A stretch of DNA of 64,000 bases from Abditibacteriaceae bacterium (GTDB lineage: Bacteria; Armatimonadota; Abditibacteriia; Abditibacteriales; Abditibacteriaceae): the NCBI GenBank assembly GCA_019239895.1, contig JAFAZH010000004.1, forward strand, positions 434,001-498,000, in the 5' to 3' direction. Within the stretch, counting starts at the first letter, position 1, and the number at the start of each line of letters is the position of its first letter. The translations under genes were made by a program, and so were the position numbers. Of the stretch, positions 39,701-45,525 are shown one piece after another. The notes under the pieces were generated by a model that saw only the letters and a list, made by a program, of their open reading frames with translations, searched no databases and was not told the DNA's origin.

Positions 39701-41161
39701 AGGACGATTAATTTCGACCGCGCCGCTGCCGCCAAGATTATCGTTACCGGAGATAACATTACCGGAGCCGGATGTGGTACCGCCAATCAGGTTATTCGCT
39801 GCCTGTTCTATTAAGACACCACGCCCCAGATTACCTAAATCAGCCGTGCCATTCTTATCCGTACCAATAAGGTTGCCCTGCACCACATTACTGTCAGTGC
39901 CTGTGCCGTTAATATAAACGCCCGACTGGTTGCCCGAAATCACATTCCCAGCAGCGGGGGCAGTACCACCAACGATGTTAGAAATAGCGTCATTTTGGAT
40001 GATGACTCCATCTATCTCGTTGCCCAAGGCTGCGGTGCCATTTGTATCGGTGCCGATAAAGTTGCTTTGCACCGTATTCTGGTTGGTGCCTGGATCAGTG
40101 ATGATAATGCCATAACGCTTGTTACCAGAAATGACGTTCCGTCCCCCTGGTGAAGGGCTGCCAATAAGGTTATGGTTGGCACCACTGGTTATTTCGATAC
40201 CACCACCCGTGAGCGGAGCGTTGCCCGTAGCATTCGGCAAACTTGTGGTTCCTGTCGCATCCGTGCCGATGAAGTTGCCAAGAATCTGGTTAGAGCTGGT
40301 AGTGGCCCCATAGAGCGTAATCCCGGAGCCGCCATTACCCGAAATGATATTGGGAGTTCCAGCGGCTGTGCCACCAATCGTGTTGTTGGTAGCATTAGCG
40401 CCAAAGCTGCCGATAAATACTCCCTTCTGCGCACCTCCTGCCGAAGCTGTCCCGTCAGGAGTCGTGCCGATAAGGTTGCTCTGCACGACATTGTTATTGG
40501 CACCGCTGGCACTGCCAGAGATCGTAATACCCGCAGTGCCATTGCCAGAGATGACATTACCAGCATTAGGAACACCAATGGTATTACCGGAGGAATCACT
40601 GACGTAAATGCCCAGGTTGGTGTTACCAGGAACATTACCACCCTGATCGAGACCAAGAAAATTCGCCGTAATCGTGTTATTATTGCTGTTATCCAGGACA
40701 ATGGCATTTACAAACCCATAAAGCGACAAGCCCTGGATCGTGCTGCCACTACCTCCGGTAGTTAGCACCAGACCATCGTATGTGCCTGCGGCAGAAGCCG
40801 TTACAGCAATCAAGGGCGGATGCGGATTGGGCGGCGCAAGCGGCTGGGTTGTGCCGTCAATGGTCACAGTATCAGTAATTGATGGCAGGGCCGAAGTCAG
40901 GGTTATAACTTTTAAGCCGCCAGAGGGAATATTAAAGGTGATGGTATCTGGCCCTGGATGGCCATTTGCCAGAATAATCGCCTCACGTAGTGAAGTCTGT
41001 CCATTACCATCTAGAGGCCCCACGAGGTCATTTTCATCAGCCGTCGTGGTCACAACGTAGGTATTGGCCCGCGCGATTCCCGTTTGCCAATTACTGACCA
41101 ATACACCAAACACAACACAATACAGCAAAAATAATAGCTTGTTAGAGAATAAAGTCTTCAT
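30758..41161 (-). CDS. Giant secreted CSLREA/beta-helix/Calx-beta protein
   Basis: 3467 aa with signal peptide (MKTLFSNKLLFLLYCVVFGV). Order: CSLREA-like segment (GQTSLREAIILANG), a right-handed beta-helix of about 1000 residues built from NxIGG...GNVISGN repeats, and six Calx-beta repeats (about 1090-1760; INDxSVKEGDSGTTNAxFTV, NDD ends). Then a second LREA-like start (GSLRDAINYAN) with short helix, an IPT/TIG domain (SFSPTSGPVGTLVTINGAGF), two PPC-like repeats (NDNFAKAQVI) and a passenger-type helix (INPAGGQWGNAANW). Three CarboxypepD_reg-like domains and an Ig-like tail end it. No PEP-CTERM, LPXTG or barrel is visible. An adhesion or matrix role is inferred. No Shine-Dalgarno precedes ATG 41161. 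Confidence 0.92.
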   Translation of the reverse strand: MKTLFSNKLLFLLYCVVFGVLVSNWQTGIARANTYVVTTTADENDLVGPLDGNGQTSLREAIILANGHPGPDTITFNIPSGGLKVITLTSALPSITDTVTIDGTTQPLAPPNPHPPLIAVTASAAGTYDGLVLTTGGSGSTIQGLSLYGFVNAIVLDNSNNNTITANFLGLDQGGNVPGNTNLGIYVSDSSGNTIGVPNAGNVISGNGTAGITISGSASGANNNVVQSNLIGTTPDGTASAGGAQKGVFIGSFGANATNNTIGGTAAGTPNIISGNGGSGITLYGATTSSNQILGNFIGTDATGTTSLPNATGNAPLTGGGIEITSGANHNLIGSPSPGGRNVISGNKRYGIIITDPGTNQNTVQSNFIGTDTNGTAALGNEIDGVIIQNDAISNIVGGTAPAAGNVISGNQSGVYINGTGTDSNVVQGNLIGTDKNGTADLGNLGRGVLIEQAANNLIGGTTSGSGNVISGNDNLGGSGAVEINRPNATNNLVQGNFIGTDVTGKIALGNTGQGVLIALGANLNTIGGTAAGTRNVIAGNNGAGILIQDSSSSNNVVQGNIIGLKVTGDAALPNAQGIEIAGGANSNTIGGTTAAERNIISGNSNYGVYITGANGNTVEGNHIGTNPAGTAALGNSSYGVLLELGAQGNIIGGTAAGTRNVIAGNAGGGVVITGNGTDDNLVAGNYIGLDSSGSVGLGNSGNGVTVDFGAKGNAIGSPSPGGRNFIAGNAANGVLIAHAATLNNVVSNSIGTDSSGSSAKGNGAYGVAIELGASSNTVGGSSAGNLISGNASGGVLIDGDSTSNNAVQGNFIGTTSDGMAALGNGAYGILISGLAGTNLIGGTGSGEGNVISGNINAGVAIQGGGTAGNVVQGNLIGTAQDGNSPLGNAVGVAITDAINNIIGDNGSGQGNFANTIAFNSGDGVSVAGGPSSGTGNAIRGNAIFSNGGLGINLIPAGEGTSIVTPNDTKDTDSGPNNLQNFPVLTSAVVTRTGTFGSTLTATVTGTLNSAPQQTFTIDLYGTNTPDPSGFGEGQIYLGSTQVTTDTNGNATESFSQSIPGPANIYITATATDSSGNTSEFAHSIRLVPAISINDVSITEGDSGIKNADFSVTLAQPSSDDITVDYATADGTATAGSDYFGTSGPLHFAPGVTSQTVSVPIVGDTLNELDETFTVNLSNPTNAALDKATGTGTILNDDPLPTVSISDSSVIEGNQGFVSATFTVNLSTASGQNVQVAYATANGTAVSSSEATPGDYQATSGVLNFPPGVTSRNITVSVIGDTINEADETFFVNLSSPVNATIAKGQGTGTILNDDPVPGVSINDVAVKEGDSGTTDAVFTVTLDAISGQTVSVDYATADGTAVQPADYAATTGTLTFAPGETTKQITVKVNGDTLNEADETFFVNLTNLVNTSPTKTQGVGTITNDDPLPSLSINDVSVKEGDSGTTNATFTVTLSPVSGQTVSVDYATADGTATQPSDYASTAGTLTFTPGTTTKTISVPVNGDTLNESDETFNLNLSNSKNATITKSQGVGTILNDDLLPSLTINDISVKEGDSGTTNADFTVSLTTASSKSVTVDYATADGTAKAGSDYVSTAGTLTFAPGTTSQTISVPVKGDTLNEDDQTFFVNLTNAANANIFKAKGTGIIVNDDPLPSLSINDISLPEGNSGTTNAVFTVTLSTASGKTVTVSYATANGTAMQPTDYASTSGTLTFAPGETAKTISVPVKGNTLFEPDKTFSVNLSNAVNAILTKNKGTGTIVNDDQAATPTPVPGSPIVINTQDSGAGSLRDAINYANVVLGTAIQFNIPKSDAGFNNGVFNIKLLKPLPPLTGDGTIIDGGTQKAFSGDSNPAGPEVVLIGAQAGVNSAGLEINAANCVVKSLVVYGFSGSGILIDGAQAAHDTVQGCYIGTTATGDQAVANGSAGIGITSGAHDNLIGGTTAEARNLISGNGGSGIVIDGSNNNRVLGNFIGTDVSGTQMLANLLHGVEIVHGAAANIIGSSATSGSSITGSNIIAFNRNEGVRLSESGNGNTIRGNSIYGNAALGIDLVGKVDRSDGVTLNDAGDKDTGPNTLQNFPVITDITPGNTGGTELDGTLNSTPNSTFTLDFYRNAAPGASGYGQGQEYIGSTNVQTNGSGNATFSFTFNGTGQFFAATATNTATGDTSEFSAVPLNITSFSPTSGPVGTLVTINGAGFTDGTVVLFTDANDPNGFVPSTDGGIVSSSQLLARVPVGATTGPIGVTNADGSASTFSSTDFQVTTGPGQPPPNDNFAKAQVIQGDSGKVTGTNVLATKEAGEPTHADVGGSSSVWYKWTASTTGSASFDTTGSDFDTVLAVYQGTAVNALTEVASNDNAGIGDQSAVRFNAVAGQTYYIAVDGYDYGGITAQGRVVVNWSVTVGRPANDNFAKAQVIVGNSGHVTGTNVQATKEPGEPNHAGNPGGRSVWYAWTAPASGNATFTTAQSDFDTLLAVYTGKNTTGNTVRTLNLVASNDDEDIVLTSSVTFQTVAGRTYYIAVDGYDYQDGLHGDQGHVVLDWRLEVSNGATVRWINPAGGQWGNAANWSPARVPGPTDIATINLTGTYSITLNINTTAGGLALGAPSGTQTLVLNGHTLTLNGISSVTAHGVVNLSQGTLNENGSLTIAGVFNWTGGHLGGLGSTNIASAGVWNINDPSSSVATRKFLDQKTVNNFGTVNWRGKGSIIGGNGTRFRNNNLVYAMSDATFGWDGIGDNPTFINLPGGPNMPYGKFIKTVGEGTEDVVTTPATVFDRVVLFIAGADSINLSGFVQVQQGTIRLQGGGQSYGRFDVPAGSQLQFTSDYFFAKDIAVITGTGHICVLGNTTSINTNVNAETFSVCNGTLTGDSNITATHFFNWEGGTMSGHGQTTIGHGATFSIHGTVNHIIIGRTLNNAGIADWIGKSHILANGGVIINNTGTFNTQSGSDGATLDHNEGNDPTFNNSGILNPGGSQQVATDHSIGTRSVSASLAGVFSIYGNYNQSAGGILNMDIGGKVPGSSYDQVNIKGSAQLGGTLNVKFQSGYVPQPGDTFEVLHYDSRQGAFNVHFQNLPPNTQLQTIYTDTGTNKGLSVKVVPAVAGTFNISGRAVDSAGVGVAGVRITRDGANTANSPASVLTDASGFYTLQNVAPSTYTLIPTLNGATFDGGSRSVKVSAGNATNINFTALFSIAGRVINNAGSGIANVTVERRSPSSGSSTQTAQTDANGYYTLNGVPQGHNILIPTRTNYGFTPPLVDVVITTDSGSANGVNFTGFQGPYISGRVSEGSSTGAGLAGVTVKRTNGSGNVASVTTDAQGYYNFESVAPGTYVVGPIAPNLLFNFATVSVSSSVNVPNLNFAGVRLNSVTGSTRSSRSKVVLSTAVAHAASQSIVLQFTGQLDPNEAAEPAHYSVKINGREVAVESVSYRSAMHTVVLGLAEGALRNGDKVVVALTDLLDAKGATVSGQVGPLTVK

Positions 41162-41436
41162 TAGTTCAAAAGGAGATTGAAATATTTATGGTATGCCACT
41201 TGCAATTAGGATTATATTTTAACTGCTTTTGTTCCATTAAAGCATTAAAAGCTGATTTTTCTACTAAAAAGGTTCAGCATGTTGCAACATTATAGCCCTT
41301 CCAAAGCCCATAGCAGTTAAAAATAAAAGCCATATTTAGCACCTTCACCGCGAGATTTGGCCCACGTTTTGCTCTATTTAGATGGTTGTAGGGAGGCGGT
41401 AACAATGGTTACTGAAAGTCCCACGGATATGTAAGT
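41162..41436. other. Non-coding gap between giant protein and accessory island
   Basis: AT-rich sequence with no convincing ORF, RNA gene or repeat element. It should hold the promoter of the 3467-aa protein, but no clear -35/-10 pair could be chosen. Confidence 0.4.
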
Positions 41437-41483
41437 AAAGCAAGAGGCTACTGCCAATAGATGGGGCAGTAGCCTCTTGCTTT
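41437..41483. terminator. Stem-loop terminator after the nucleotidyltransferase gene
   Basis: A perfect 19-bp stem (AAAGCAAGAGGCTACTGCC and its inverse) with a 9-nt loop, 20 nt after the minus-strand stop. The T tracts are weak (TTTATCCTTT on plus), so termination is probable in both directions but not certain. Confidence 0.7.
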
Positions 41484-41503
41484 ATCCTTTACTTGACAAC
41501 CTC

Positions 41504-42379
41504 TTACCACAACCCATGAGCATCCCAGTAATCATGATAAATGTCCACCATTAACCTGTTGATCTTATCCACGTCTGAGCCGTGCGGCAAATCGGAAGTT
41601 TCATAGAGATTCTCCAACTGCCGCTCATATTCTTCCGCCAGAGCCACTAACTCTTCATAAGTCATAACCCCGTTGCGAATAGCCAGGAGTTCATTACGAT
41701 CCTGGCGTTTAACCTGAACCCCTTCACCACGCATAATTTCCACACCCATACGCAGCAAACGAATCAGATGCATGGCGTGCTTGGTATCAAAACCGTGTTC
41801 CGCTTCCAATACAGCACGCTTTTCATTGCGGTTGTTTTTCCACTCCCAGTATTGCCGCCATCCTTTAAGGGCCATCTCATAAGCAGTCTGGTCGAAGACT
41901 TCGCGGTGCCCCAAGCCCTCAATCGGCTTTACCTTTAAATATTTCGCAGGCTCCGGCGGCTCCACGGGTTGTGGATCGTGCAGCCAGCGATTATGACCGC
42001 GAATCTTTTTCAGTTGCGCCATCGCATAACCCGAAAAGGTGAATTTGGCCTTGCGCGTCAGAAACAACTCACGCTGGGCCTTAATACGCTGCCACCACTC
42101 GGTCTGCAACAAGATGTCGCTTTCATCCATAAAGAGCAATTCAATGATGTTGGGATTGCAATCTTTGGCGAGCGAGATAAACTTGCGCAACTCGAAGAGC
42201 ATATTGTCGCCGGACAGTTCGCAATGCTCCACGGGATAAAGACCGATGAGGTTAGCGGGCAAACCAATGAACACACCCCGAAAATCCTCATCACTGGTAG
42301 CCGTCGCCAAACCATAAGCGCGGCTGCCCGCACGGGTATAGAAAATGCGGTTTTGCTCTGCTAACTGTTGTGTATCCAT
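41504..42379 (-). CDS. Predicted nucleotidyltransferase (COG3541, T4 NrdC.11-like)
   Basis: 291 aa. The N-terminus shows the Pol-beta nucleotidyltransferase motif GSRAYGLATATSDEDFRGVF (GSxxYG, then SDxD metal ligands) and a third acidic position in ELLFMDESD. The C-terminal helical region contains a conserved HAMHLIRLLRMGVEIMRGEG. Homologues are common in phages and in bacteria; a role in RNA or nucleotide metabolism is suspected but unproved. It is the last gene of a minus-strand pair with the HEPN-like gene (64-nt gap) at the edge of a tRNA array. The catalytic residues look complete. Confidence 0.82.
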   Translation of the reverse strand: MDTQQLAEQNRIFYTRAGSRAYGLATATSDEDFRGVFIGLPANLIGLYPVEHCELSGDNMLFELRKFISLAKDCNPNIIELLFMDESDILLQTEWWQRIKAQRELFLTRKAKFTFSGYAMAQLKKIRGHNRWLHDPQPVEPPEPAKYLKVKPIEGLGHREVFDQTAYEMALKGWRQYWEWKNNRNEKRAVLEAEHGFDTKHAMHLIRLLRMGVEIMRGEGVQVKRQDRNELLAIRNGVMTYEELVALAEEYERQLENLYETSDLPHGSDVDKINRLMVDIYHDYWDAHGLW

Positions 42380-42443
42380 AGCCTTTAGTTTTCGTTAGTT
42401 CTTCTTGCACTGAACTCAGAAGAACAAGTAACGAATTTTATCA

Positions 42444-42986
42444 TCACCAATCTTTCGGTGGCTTTCTTTGGTTCCTCAGCATAGTCTCAAGACTTTGAAA
42501 CAACTGGTCTGCAAGTCCGACGTCGTTGGCAGATAAATTCAAATATTTTTCGCCATCAGCATACTTTTGAGCATCAAGCGCAATAGGATACCGACCGGCC
42601 CATATGGTGAATTCTTGAAGGCGGCGCAAAAAGCCTAATTCAGTGTCACTCAAATTAAGATTCGCACTTGTGGCTAATTTCATTAGATCATGACTCTTAA
42701 GTTGAGGACTCAAAGCACCAGTGGCTGTAGAAATTCCTTGGGCTACTATCAAACCCTTAATCACATTTTCAAAAGCAAATCCTGTCAAGAGCATATAGCC
42801 GTTGAATAAAGCTAACTTCTTAACGCGGATACCTGCTAATACCTGTGAGACATGAGCTATAGATTGTAATTCTTGCCACATCATATCAGCACAGAGCTTC
42901 AATTCTTGTGCTTGTTCGAGCCACATTAATGGCTCTTGACCAATTACATCAAACATCTTCTTTCTGTTCGCACTGGCATTGCTCAT
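42444..42986 (-). CDS. HEPN-like helical protein of unknown function
   Basis: 180 aa, all-helical in appearance. The segment LLTGFAFENVIKGLIVAQG followed by LKSHDLMKLA, and a C-terminal FLRRLQEFTIWAGRYPIALD, resemble small HEPN-fold proteins. The RxxxxH ribonuclease motif of active HEPN toxins is not seen, so a non-catalytic or substrate-binding member is more likely. It lies directly upstream of the nucleotidyltransferase on the same strand. HEPN/nucleotidyltransferase pairs occur as toxin-antitoxin systems (MNT-HEPN), but those antitoxins are much smaller than the 291-aa partner here. Family assignment is tentative. Confidence 0.6.
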   Translation of the reverse strand: MSNASANRKKMFDVIGQEPLMWLEQAQELKLCADMMWQELQSIAHVSQVLAGIRVKKLALFNGYMLLTGFAFENVIKGLIVAQGISTATGALSPQLKSHDLMKLATSANLNLSDTELGFLRRLQEFTIWAGRYPIALDAQKYADGEKYLNLSANDVGLADQLFQSLETMLRNQRKPPKDW

Positions 42987-43040
42987 AGCTCTGCTCCTAT
43001 AGCTTTAATAATATGGCCGAACTCGCAATCCGCAATCGAA

Positions 43041-43122
43041 TGGGAGCGGAGGGAGTCGAACCCCCTCAGCCGAAGCCACTGCTTTACAGGCAGGTGTGAC
43101 TCTCCCGCGTCACCGCGCTCCC
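43041..43122 (-). tRNA. tRNA-Tyr(GTA)
   Basis: A class II tRNA with long variable arm, anticodon loop CTGTAAA, acceptor GGGAGCG/CGCTCCC, A73. The anticodon stem has a C.U mismatch at 27-43. CCA is not encoded. Confidence 0.88.
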
Positions 43123-43131
43123 GGTTGTGTT

Positions 43132-43258
43132 TTGGAACCACGAATAGACACAAATGATCTGGATGCTGGGCACTGGATGCTGGATACTCGATTCTCCATT
43201 CTCCATCTTCTAATTTTCAAAACATTCGTGTCTATTTGTGTCCATTCGTGGTTCCAAA
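43132..43258. repeat. Inverted-repeat element in a tRNA spacer (GAATAGACACAAAT arms)
   Basis: Left arm TTGGAACCACGAATAGACAC and right arm ending GTCCATTCGTGGTTCCAA. The arms are quasi-periodic (CACGAAT/GACACAAAT) and flank a core with its own small repeats (CTGGATGCTGG twice). It fills the Tyr-Gly spacer. Confidence 0.7.
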
Positions 43259-43267
43259 GAAAATCAA

Positions 43268-43339
43268 AGTCGCTGGCGGGAATTGAACCCGCGCCCCAAC
43301 ATTGGCACTGTTGTGTGCTGACCGCTACACTACAGCGAC
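43268..43339 (-). tRNA. tRNA-Gly(GCC)
   Basis: Anticodon loop GTGCCAA in a CAACA/TGTTG stem; acceptor GTCGCTG/CAGCGAC fully paired; T73; no CCA encoded. Confidence 0.9.
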
Positions 43340-43341
43340 AG

Positions 43342-43452
43342 TTTGATTGACGATTGTGGATTGACGAATGACGATTGGTAGCACCACAGATTTGAGACCG
43401 CAACTGTTAGCTACTACAAATTCGTCATTCGTCAATCCACAATCGTCAATTG
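43342..43452. repeat. Inverted-repeat element (GACGATTG arms)
   Basis: Arms of the kind TTGACGATTGTGGATTGACG and the inverse TCGTCAATCCACAATCGTCA flank a 40-nt core. Its right end reaches the stop region of the SPFH gene. Confidence 0.7.
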
Positions 43453-43454
43453 CC

Positions 43455-44240
43455 TCACTCTTCTTGCTCGTTTGTCTCAGTATCCACCCGACGGGCACTT
43501 TGTCCTTGTCCATTGCCTCTGAGGGGCACGGCACCTTCGACGCCCATGACAACGGTGTTGCCTGGTGTTTGGGCGAAGGCGCGCACGGTGTCTAACTCGC
43601 GCAAGCGCAGTAGCTGTGGATGCTCAGCCGCCAGGCGTGCCGCATTGGACAAAGCGCGCAGAGTTGCCACTTCTTCACGAGCGCCAATTAGCATTGCCTG
43701 CGCCACGCGCCGTGCTTCGATTTCCTTCAGCAATAGGTCACGCACCTTGGGTGCCAGGATAACGTCCTTGATGCCAACGGTCAGCAAGTGCAAGCCATAA
43801 CCTTGCGCGAGTGGTTGAATGGACTCTAACAACCCCGCATTGATTTCAACACGCTTTTCCAACAGTTCATCCATTGCCACCGAACCAACCACGTTACGAA
43901 CCACCAGTTGCACATCTTCATAAAGTTGGATCCGGAAGTCTGTCACGTTGTGCAGGGCTGCCGCCACATCCATAATTTCGTAGTCCGCCACTATGTTGAG
44001 CGTGACCGTGATCTGGTCGGCTGTCAGCAACTTCTGGTTGACAATTTGGGCATTGGCGCGGCGCACATCTACGATCACAATGCGCTGCTTCGCCCACGGC
44101 CAGAGTCGGTAACGACCCGCTTCTAACACCCGCTCGAAGACACCCTGACGGTACAGCAAACCACGTTCGTATTGATAGATTGTCACCACCCCACATGTAT
44201 GCTCGCGCTGCGCCCCATAATTCCAGTAATTAAACGCCAT
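43455..44240 (-). CDS. SPFH/band 7 (slipin-like) protein without membrane anchor
   Basis: 261 aa; ATG 44240 preceded by GGAGG. The SPFH core is clear: GVVTIYQYERGLLYRQGVFERVLEAG, WAKQRIVIVDVRR, LTADQITVTLNIVADYEI, LLTVGIKDVILAPKVRDLL and the C-terminal helical EIEARRVAQAMLIGAREEVATLRALSNAA. Slipins normally start with a hydrophobic hairpin; none is visible here, so it is either peripheral or soluble. It sits between tRNA-Gly and tRNA-Ala in the same orientation, an odd place for such a gene. The role is unknown; SPFH proteins organise membrane domains and bind proteases. Confidence 0.85.
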   Translation of the reverse strand: MAFNYWNYGAQREHTCGVVTIYQYERGLLYRQGVFERVLEAGRYRLWPWAKQRIVIVDVRRANAQIVNQKLLTADQITVTLNIVADYEIMDVAAALHNVTDFRIQLYEDVQLVVRNVVGSVAMDELLEKRVEINAGLLESIQPLAQGYGLHLLTVGIKDVILAPKVRDLLLKEIEARRVAQAMLIGAREEVATLRALSNAARLAAEHPQLLRLRELDTVRAFAQTPGNTVVMGVEGAVPLRGNGQGQSARRVDTETNEQEE

Positions 44241-44325
44241 TGTTATGGCCTCCTTTCTTTCGTTGCTTGCTTGTTAGCCGTTCTAATTCGGTAGTTCTCT
44301 ACCCTGCTGCGTGCCTCCGCAACTT

Positions 44326-44359
44326 CTGCGGGGCCAGACACTACGCTGTCTGGCCGCAG
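44326..44359. promoter_or_regulatory. Strong GC hairpin upstream of the SPFH gene
   Basis: CTGCGGGGCCAGACA pairs with TGTCTGGCCGCAG around loop CTACGC. It lies in a roughly 260-nt non-coding stretch between tRNA-Ala and the SPFH start with no T tract, so a leader structure or processing site is likelier than a terminator. Confidence 0.45.
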
Positions 44360-44505
44360 GGCAGTCGCTACGTTCCCTTGGGGGTGAGACACGCGACAGG
44401 CAGAGATACCACCGTAGTCGAAACGGGTAAAATCCGCTTGCAGTGAGGCCTAATGCGGAACGTTCTCGCAGAATCACTCGAACGCCGCAGACCTTTAGCA
44501 CTGCG

Positions 44506-44579
44506 TGGTGGAGAGCAGCGGAGTCGAACCGCTGTCGGCACCTTGCAAGGGTGTTGTCCTCCCATTAAACGAGCTCCCC
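44506..44579 (-). tRNA. tRNA-Ala(TGC), second, divergent copy
   Basis: Anticodon loop CTTGCAA; acceptor GGGGAGC/GCTCTCC with the G3:U70 alanine pair; A73 and CCA encoded. The D arm (TTTAATGGGAGGAC) differs strongly from the tRNA-Ala at 4579 and recalls phage-type tRNAs. Confidence 0.88.
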
Positions 44580-44618
44580 AATTTTTAATTCAACTTTCAT
44601 TCACGCTTACGCATGAAC

Positions 44619-44693
44619 TGGTGAGGGCGGTGGGACTCGAACCCACATCTTTCTGCTTAAGAGGCAGACACTCTTCCATTAAGCTACACCTTC
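44619..44693 (-). tRNA. tRNA-Lys(CTT)
   Basis: Anticodon loop CTCTTAA in a TCTGC/GCAGA stem; A73 and CCA encoded. The acceptor stem GAAGGTG/CGCCCTC has an A.C mismatch at 3-70 and a wobble at 6-67, suggesting relaxed selection. Confidence 0.85.
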
Positions 44694-44726
44694 GCTTCAC
44701 TTCTCAAACCGGCTCTTGATCGAACC

Positions 44727-44801
44727 TGGCTGTAGGGGTGGGGATCGAACCCACGTGTGCCCGCTTAACAGGCGGGTGCATTACCACTTTGCTACCCCAC
44801 A
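44727..44801 (-). tRNA. tRNA-Asn(GTT)
   Basis: Anticodon loop CTGTTAA in a CCCGC/GCGGG stem; acceptor TGTGGGG/CCCTACA; G73 and CCA encoded. Confidence 0.9.
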
Positions 44802-44806
44802 ATTTT

Positions 44807-44920
44807 GAAAGGATGAAGGCGGAAGGATGAAAGAGGACGACCAAGTTATAATTCTGCCCATCACAATCAACCTAACAGTAGCGTAATAGGATGGCTTTGC
44901 CTTTCATCCTTCATCCTTTC
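44807..44920. repeat. Inverted-repeat element (GGATGAA arms)
   Basis: Left arm GAAAGGATGAAGGCGGAAGG plus ATGAAAG, and right arm CTTTCATCCTTCATCCTTTC, around a core of about 65 nt. It fills the Asn-Pro spacer. Confidence 0.72.
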
Positions 44921-44926
44921 AGACCG

Positions 44927-44998
44927 TCAGGGCGGCAGGAGTTGAACCTGCTACCCCCTGGTTCCAAGCCAGGGATGCACCCGTTACACCTCACCCTG
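44927..44998 (-). tRNA. tRNA-Pro(TGG)
   Basis: Anticodon loop CTTGGAA in a CCTGG/CCAGG stem; acceptor CAGGGTG/CGCCCTG; A73; no CCA encoded. Confidence 0.9.
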
Positions 44999-45023
44999 AA
45001 AACAAACCTTATTGTCCCGACCA

Positions 45024-45096
45024 TAGGGGCAGAGGGAATCGAACCCTCGACCTGTTGCTCATCAGACAACTGCTCTCACCCCTGAGCTACACCCCT
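45024..45096 (-). tRNA. tRNA-Ile(GAT)
   Basis: Anticodon loop CTGATGA in a GTTGT/GCAAC stem; acceptor AGGGGTG/TGCCCCT with A1:U72; A73; no CCA encoded. Outside any rRNA operon. Confidence 0.88.
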
Positions 45097-45144
45097 GCTT
45101 GCCCATTTTACGTTTTAACTTTCCTCCTTTCTCTTTCCGACTCA

Positions 45145-45216
45145 TGGGGATGGCAGGACTCGAACCCGCAACCCGTTGCTTAAAAGGCAACTCCTCTACC
45201 ATTGAGTTACATCCCC
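45145..45216 (-). tRNA. tRNA-Lys(TTT)
   Basis: Anticodon loop CTTTTAA in a GTTGC/GCAAC stem; acceptor GGGGATG/CATCCCC; A73; no CCA encoded. Confidence 0.9.
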
Positions 45217-45220
45217 CTTC

Positions 45221-45325
45221 GATTGCGGATTTAGGATTGGCGATTGCGGATTAACCCAACCGCGCCTCGTGATGCGTGCTGAAGTTACGATCTAATCCGC
45301 AATCTGCAATCTACAATCCGTAATT
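45221..45325. repeat. Inverted-repeat element (GATTGCGGATT arms), copy 1
   Basis: The arms GATTGCGGATTTAGGATTGG and TAATCCGCAATCTGCAATCT flank a core CCGCGCCTCGTGATGCGTGC followed by TGAAGTTAC. The copy at 45526-45631 shares arms and core. Confidence 0.75.
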
Positions 45326-45328
45326 CTC

Positions 45329-45401
45329 TGGGCCGACTCCGTTTCGAGCGGAGTTCTTCTGGGCTTCGACCAGACGTGTTGACCACAATCACCACCGGCC
45401 C
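45329..45401 (-). tRNA. tRNA-Phe(GAA)-like, atypical
   Basis: Acceptor GGGCCGG/TCGGCCC, T arm CTCCG-CTCGAAA-CGGAG, A73. The anticodon stem TCTGG/CCAGA is perfect and its loop is TCGAAGC, which places GAA at 34-36 but gives C33 instead of the near-universal U33. T54 is also C. The D arm is poorly formed. It may be a decayed or specialised tRNA. Confidence 0.65.
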
Positions 45402-45434
45402 TTAAATTAATAAAATTGTATTTATCACTAGTAA

Positions 45435-45518
45435 CGGAGGGGACAGGACTCGAACCTGCATAGCGTAAACGCTTACCTGTTTTCAAGACAGGCGGAGTGC
45501 CAATTCTCCAACCCCTCC
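45435..45518 (-). tRNA. tRNA-Ser(TGA)
   Basis: Class II with variable arm TAAGCGTTTACGCTA; anticodon loop CTTGAAA in a CCTGT/ACAGG stem; acceptor GGAGGGG/CCCCTCC; G73. Confidence 0.92.
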
Positions 45519-45525
45519 TTCATCC

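Noticed and set aside
31000-41060. Many plus-strand frames of 60-200 codons opposite the 3467-aa gene
   Set aside because: They mirror the codon pattern of the Calx-beta and beta-helix repeats, have no ribosome-binding sites and repeat with the same period as the real gene.
44241-44505. A further tRNA or small RNA in the gap upstream of the SPFH gene
   Set aside because: No cloverleaf could be formed; only one strong hairpin (44326-44359) was found, which is listed as a regulatory stem.
43096-45486. Frames of 60-97 codons running through the tRNA genes
   Set aside because: They translate tRNA and repeat-element sequence; tRNA structure explains the conservation.
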